Shown here piece after piece: positions 58,698 through 64,000 of a DNA stretch of 64,000 bases. Both the position numbers and the translations under genes were made by a program. Every line of letters begins with the position of its first letter. The first letter of the stretch is position 1. The notes beneath the pieces are model-generated. The model saw only the letters and a list, made by a program, of their open reading frames with translations, searched no databases and was not told the origin of the DNA. Source of the stretch: Nymphalis io (lineage: Eukaryota; Arthropoda; Insecta; Lepidoptera; Nymphalidae); the NCBI RefSeq assembly GCF_905147045.1, contig NC_065911.1:2542001-2606000 (forward strand), in the 5' to 3' direction.

Positions 58698-59131
58698 CGT
58701 GTGTAGCGATTCACCTTGTACCTTATATTTATTGTACGTGTAACATACTATATCTATTAATTAAATATTCATATGTGATATCTATCTCGTTGTTTTCTTT
58801 ATCTGTCGATTAAAAAAAACAACAATCTATCCAACAACCAACCAACAATCTATCATATTCGCCCGACTATGATAGCATCAAAGAGGGTTATGAATTCAGC
58901 AGGCTGTTTTTATGTATAATACTTTATAGTGTATTTTAAACCACTTATCATAATTTGATAAATGAGGAATCGTTTAAACCGTTGATAAAACTTTGGCGAT
59001 GTCACTTCACACGCACTTATGCTATAATTGTTAAGTATTCTGTATTGCATTGTAAAATACACTTTATGTATACGTAATATGGATGACTTTTGAATACGAT
59101 GCCTGATTGATATTTTAATTGCTATGTGAAG
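58698..59131. other. Tail-to-tail intergenic space between WNK and the serine protease
   Basis: 434 bases between two convergent stop codons. It contains the WNK ATTAAA signal and, on the minus strand at about 59114-59119, an ATTAAA placed about 13 bases after the protease stop. No other feature is seen; the 3' UTRs may nearly meet. Confidence 0.6.
58760..58765 (+). terminator. Candidate WNK poly(A) signal ATTAAA
   Basis: ATTAAA variant about 63 bases after the WNK stop, followed within 40 bases by a T/GT-rich stretch. No AATAAA occurs closer. Confidence 0.4.
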
Positions 59132-62100
59132 TTAAAAATAACTCACTGCAATAATGCTAAAAGCTAGTAATAGTAGTAGATTGAAGTGAAGAGAGGCGGC
59201 GGCGTTGGACCGCGGGTAGGCGACGCCGTACACCTGGAAGAAGTATTTTAATATTACCAGTCGATAGAAACCTGAACTGAACCGCGGTCCGGTTCGGTTA
59301 TCGGATAGACCTGTACAAGAATGAAGCAGACATGAAGGAATTCGTGTTAGAACAAATCATGTCTTACTAACGCTTATTACGTGTTTTTATTAATAACGAT
59401 GGATACAATTGTTTCAACTAAAAACTTATCTGTACATTTGTGCAGGATTTTTGAAAATTTTAATTTCGATGTCATCGTTAAGTAAACAAACAAGATGACG
59501 TCACTTACAACGTCATAGCTCTCCTACTGTATTTTGTTGTAATTAGGAATAGTCTATAGTAAGCGTATTCTGCTACAAACTCTACATACGACACTTTCTA
59601 AAATCAGCAGGTCGGTACACAAGCATATTCTAAAATATGTTTTATGGTCTCATCAAACATTAATTAAAGTATAACTGAGGGATCTGTGACTCATTTCGTT
59701 AAACTTTGTTGAATAATACACATATTTGTATATAGTTTTTATATAAACGGTTGACTGGTAGATAGTTCCTCATTGGAATAACTAAAATTAATAGGTTAAT
59801 GTTATAAAATCATTGTTAATAATATATAACTAAGGAATACAATAACAAAAGACAGCTTTGATACTCGATAGACGGTGAGGTATTGCTAAGACAGTATAGT
59901 CGAGAGAAATAACAAACGAAAATGATTAACAAATTGACAAGTACGATTAGATTGTGTACGATGAAGTAAACAGTAAAGTAATTGTATAAGACGTAAGGAA
60001 TATCTCGTTCCAAAGATCGTACACATACATACGTACATTATCAAATCTGAAACTCCTTGAATAATAAAAATATCTTTGATGTATATAATAATCGTATGCT
60101 TATCGTATCGTGTTGTTACACGTACGGTGGAGTTGATCCAGTTGAAGTACGAGGCCACGCGTGTGTTGACTCCCGGGAACAACGGATTTGCACAACCCCA
60201 TCCCCAGGACGTCAGCCCCACCACAACGCCCCCCGCAACCACTGGCCCACCGCTGTCGCCTTGACACGCGTCCTTACCTGTAGCAACACATCGTGTACAA
60301 GTGGACGACCAACCGAGGGTGACGGCTATAATTGATGACGAGGGAGAAATGATAATGAGACGAAAACGCGAAAAAGAACGAATTGTTTGTTTTTTTAAAT
60401 AATTAAAAAACAATCAATTCATTCTTAGCCTGTTGTGCTACAAAGAACATAACGACACTATAGCTAAAACCGGCATATCTGTAAACAAAAATCTTCTAGA
60501 ATATGTTTTATGGTTTCATGAAATTAAATAAAGTAAAACTGTGGGACCTGTAACCCATTTGGTTAAACTTTGTTGAAAAATACACATATTTATGTATTAT
60601 GTAATGATAAAAATTAAATTAATTGTTTTTCTATAAGCAGATAAATGAAATCGCTCAGATTTGTGCTCACCGCCCTCGTCGATCATCCCCGCACAGATCA
60701 TGTTGTCAGTGACGGGGAAGGGATTCCCAGTGGCGTCCTCCAGCACGGCGTAGCGCGCCGCGCACGTGTCGTGCGACACCGTGTACACTTGCACCTCGTT
60801 CAGCACCGTCGAGCCTTGCGCCACTGACACCTGCGCAGATCGTATATGTTTCAAGTTCCTTAAAATATTGATGTCGCGCATTATGTTTTTCTTTAAGTTG
60901 CACGTTGATTTGATAATAATTAACGCGATCGAACCGCAGTCTCAGCTAAAGTAAAAGGTTTTACATTAATCCTAATACAAGGTTACGAGTATCAGTGGTA
61001 CCCACATTGGTCCGTCCCCAGCCCAGGATAATGACGGGCGTGCCGACCGGCACCACGACATTCGCGGTCGGCAACGTCGCCAGCCCCACGGCCGTCGACA
61101 GCGGCACGGAAGCCGACAACATCAGCACGGCCACGTCGTTGTCGCGCACCGGACTGTTGTACGACTCGTGCACCACGATCAGCGACAACTGTCGCAGTAG
61201 GCCGCCTGCGTCGAGACCATTGGATTAATATAGCAACGCGTTGGTTCTACGCGTTACGAGTCGCAGCTATCAATAGAAAGCCAGAACTGCCATTAGAAAG
61301 AAATATAATGTTATTCAACATATTTGTATAGCTATCTGTGTATGAAAAAGTTTCCACCGAAATGCGTTAAATTAGGCACTACCACAACATTATAAAAACT
61401 GCGCCAAAAGTTATTCGAGTAGGATAGATAAAAAAAAATAATGAAAGAATTCCGCTTAGGTTTCATGCTTTTTAAAATAATCATAAAATTATAAACAATT
61501 ATATATAATTAAATTTTTGCGTATTATTTTTCGACACAGCAGTCACTTGAGGTAATGCTCACAAAATTATTTTGGACTAGTTGAAATTTTGTATATTGTA
61601 CTGTCACACTTCAAACTTCAAGGTTTTTGTACTGTTATTTACTGTTTACAGCTGGACACTTCGCCATATAAGATAGCCCTCCATACAGAATTGATACTTA
61701 TTCACTTCATTGCAAAATTATTTTATACTACACATAGGAATAAAATCGACCGTATTCTAATGTCGGATATTCATACAATTAAAATAGTTGTTACGTATAT
61801 ATTATAAAAATACAGATACATATTGTATATTATCTATGTATATAAACGAAGAGACATAAACAATTTATACTTCTTAGCTTTGTCTCATGTTTTTAAACTG
61901 TAGGTATGTGTATGAGAGTCTTTAATTCCCATTGAAGCCCTATACGAAGGCGGCTTCGTACTAACCTTTACTGATATATGAAGATCCTATTCGGATTCTG
62001 TAGTAGACCGGGCTTACTTGTTGACCATTCCTGCAATAAAAAAATATGGGTAAAACATTTGTCAACATAAAAAAAGATTTAAAAAGGCGAGCACTTAAAG

Positions 62101-63054
62101 CTCGCAAACATAAATTTGAAACAAAAAAAAAATATTTTATTTTATTTACTCGTATTAACTTAACGCGGCTGATTTCAAAGTAAGTAAGAAATAAAATAAA
62201 ATTACCGTAAGATCATTCAAGGATTTTGAATCCTTCAAAATTCAAAGGTTTCGAAAACAATAATGAGAATGATACAACGAAAGTAAAACTTAGTTCTAAG
62301 TTCTATGGAATTTTACTCTATTGTACTGTTTCTTACTCGGCAACGAAGCAATGCGCGGCTGAGAGCACGTGCCACTGAGTTATTAACGAACCCCCGCACG
62401 CTAGCTGAGAGCCGTACAGGATCTGCAAGATAGGGTAGAGATTCACACACTCATACGAAAACTCCGTTAAGGGCCAGCTCATTTATATAATTTTCTTCTC
62501 TGTATAAAGCTTGTAAGCTGTGTATCTTTAGAAGAGATTAAACATAATAGATTATACTTTAATTAAAAACTTTTAATTAAAAATTGCATAAATGGTATTG
62601 TAGCTAACGCATACGTTTTCAATTACGAAGTTGCAATTTCTAATCCAAACAAATCAAGTGAATAAATTCTGTCTTTTTTAGCTAAGATATTCTCAGTAGC
62701 ATTTGATGATGATGATGAGGATTATGTCCTGTTAGATTTCATTCAAGGCGAATTCTGGCACAACCCAGAGTTTGAACCCAGGACATCGAGGACTGCGGCC
62801 TCATAAACTAGCCATTGGTGTAATGGCTAGCTTATAATGCCGCAGTACACAACACAACAAGTCAATTACATCGATATCTAATATACCTGTACAACGAACG
62901 GATACTTTTCCACGGATGTAGGAGTTCCTCCAATTATGCGCGTGCTGTTGTCGTCCACAATGCCGCCGGCAGCGGTCAAGTTAGATGTTTGGATAATATA
63001 TGCGTAAGCTATTTCAAAAATAAATAGTATAATCAATATCTCAATATGTACCAT
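59132..63054 (-). CDS. Trypsin-like serine protease, secreted, with probable GPI-anchor tail
   Basis: Seven exons: 63054-62887, 62422-62337, 62030-61966, 61205-61006, 60830-60671, 60277-60126, 59233-59132. Phases match; total 933 bases, 310 residues plus stop. Signal peptide about 1-18 (MVHIEILIILFIFEIAYA), short propeptide, then activation site R39-IIGG. Catalytic triad His80 (LSAAHC), Asp130 (DNDVAVL), Ser235 (GDSGGP). Asp229 sits at chymotrypsin position 189, with glycines at 216 and 226, so cleavage after Lys/Arg is expected. Cysteine pairs fit 42-58, 168-182 and 191-220. N-glycosylation sites at N25, N36 and N275. The last exon ends with PRSNAAAS then a 15-residue hydrophobic stretch (LLLLLAFSIIAVSYF), like a GPI-attachment signal. 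Substrate unknown; not assignable to a named enzyme. Confidence 0.9.
61206..61965 (-). other. Protease intron 3 (760 bp)
   Basis: AT-rich sequence with no repeat or exon that I can recognise. The same holds for the 892-bp intron 6 (59234-60125), the intron 5 (60278-60670) and the intron 1 (62423-62886, which has a tRNA-like SINE trace near 62750-62830). Confidence 0.5.
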
Positions 63055-64000
63055 CGAATTGGTTACTCAACCTATTATTAAGTATATAAGAATAAGTTTT
63101 TCTCATTTCTGTTGACAGTTCTCGTATTGAAATGAGCTTACATTTTGGTGATCGATATTCGTCAATTTTTTTAAGAGCGTTTGTTTGGATTGTACGGGCT
63201 TAGTATATTATGAATAATAATGTCCTCCAGACTGATTTCGGCCGCGGCGGCAAATCTCAAGAGAGATTAGCCAACTACGCAGGAGATATTATAGTGCACA
63301 AGTATGTGCCTAAACACAGGTGCACTCTCTATTCCCTAACTCTCATAATCCGATGGGACGGCAATCCTACACGACCGGAAAGAGTTCAGGCGCAGGACCA
63401 ACCAAGGCTTTACGTGCTTTCCGAGGCACGGGAGTGTACACACTTCCAACTTCCACACTCCGGGCTGCTACTGAGAATTTTCTGACAGAAAAACCCAATA
63501 ACTTTTGGGAAATGCCTCTTGGTCTAGTGGCTTGATATAAGGCCGCAGACCCGGAGGTCCTGGGTTCAATTCCCAGGTCGGGCCAATAAAAAGTTAATTA
63601 TGAATAATATGATAAGCTTAAATCCACTTCTATCATAAATATTAAAAATAATATACGACAATTTTCGATACTAATTTTTTAATCTATTTATGAAATTACA
63701 AGTAAAATAAATACACAAAAAATTTGATTAAAAATGCCTACGTCTTTCGTAAGCGCGATTAACGACTTACGTCGAGAAAAAACCTGTTTGTTAAAGGTTA
63801 GATATTTAATTGACAATTTAATTCGTAATATTCGTATATTACATAGAAATAATTTAAACTAAAATAATTATAATTATATAACAACACATAGTAATCATAC
63901 TGTCATAGTGTTTACTCTGCTATTATAGTAATTAACTGCTTGTGTTTATTAATTTAACAATTAAAGTTTTTGCGTTTCAATAGAGAAAACGAAAAAAGTA
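63055..64000. other. Upstream region of the serine protease
   Basis: Contains the inside-out family C SINE and otherwise AT-rich sequence. A minus-strand TATATA at 63083-63088 is too close to the ATG to be a convincing TATA box unless the leader is nearly absent. No gene seen to the window edge. Confidence 0.5.
63223..63596. repeat. Family C SINE, inside-out: body minus, tRNA head plus
   Basis: 63223-63507 is the SINE body on the minus strand, ending at AACCCAATAACTTTT. From 63509 the tRNA head follows on the plus strand (CTTGGTCTAGTGGCTTG to GGGCCAATAAAAAGTT). The two parts meet at the same internal CAATAAAAAGTT boundary, in opposite orientations. Confidence 0.75.

Noticed and set aside
59886..60413. 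Extended protease reading frame through 60126 into a hydrophobic tail
   Set aside because: A strong donor (ACC then GTACGT) ends the exon at 60126 and exon 7 continues in phase; the read-through is more likely retained intron.
63509..63590. tRNA-like sequences with A and B boxes (also at 3731-3802, 4931-5010, 49385-49460 and in each family-A head)
   Set aside because: Acceptor stems do not pair and each is fused to a SINE body, so they are SINE heads and not tRNA genes.
1..64000. CRISPR array, operon, phage or prokaryotic defence system
   Set aside because: The window is plainly from an animal nuclear genome; spaced repeats here are dispersed SINEs, not an array.

Overview
The window reads as a chromosome piece from an insect, most likely a butterfly or moth (Lepidoptera). 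Long AT-rich introns are packed with short interspersed elements, the coding exons are small and often strikingly GC-rich with GT/AG borders, and the two large proteins are clearly insect-like. No prokaryotic features, CRISPR array or operon is present. All gene models were assembled by eye from splice sites, reading-frame continuity and remembered protein families; no search was run.

Layout. (1) Positions 1-18122, minus strand: the 5' part (18 coding exons, about 775 codons) of MON2, a large endosome/trans-Golgi scaffold related to the non-catalytic parts of big Arf exchange factors. The gene runs off the left edge. (2) Nested in its 5.1-kb intron, on the plus strand (5506-8348), is a complete four-exon gene for a small secreted six-cysteine protein that looks like a divergent Kunitz domain with an acidic tail. 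(3) Positions 18123-20978: head-to-head intergenic space between MON2 and WNK. (4) Positions 20979-58697, plus strand: a complete WNK kinase gene, 33 coding exons, about 2503 residues. It has the WNK-type kinase domain (lysine in beta strand 2, cysteine at the usual lysine site, DLG), two CCT-like domains, a glutamine-rich exon of about 700 residues, an RFxV docking motif and a low-complexity C-terminal half. (5) Positions 59132-63054, minus strand, tail-to-tail with WNK: a seven-exon trypsin-like serine protease of 310 residues with a hydrophobic C-terminal tail that suggests a GPI anchor. (6) Positions 63055-64000: repeats only.

Mobile DNA is the other main content: at least five families of short interspersed repeats, two MITE-like elements with terminal inverted repeats, and, in WNK intron 25, a 2.3-kb element with two 766-bp inverted arms that look almost identical. 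This last element carries an N-terminal helix-turn-helix transposase fragment cut exactly at the arm border, and would fold as a very long hairpin in the WNK pre-mRNA.

The genes do not form a pathway. WNK is an ion and cell-volume kinase, MON2 a trafficking scaffold, the protease and the Kunitz-like protein are secretory. The most unusual items are the long-hairpin element, the nested Kunitz-like gene with a SINE pressed against its last splice acceptor, and the possibly membrane-anchored trypsin.
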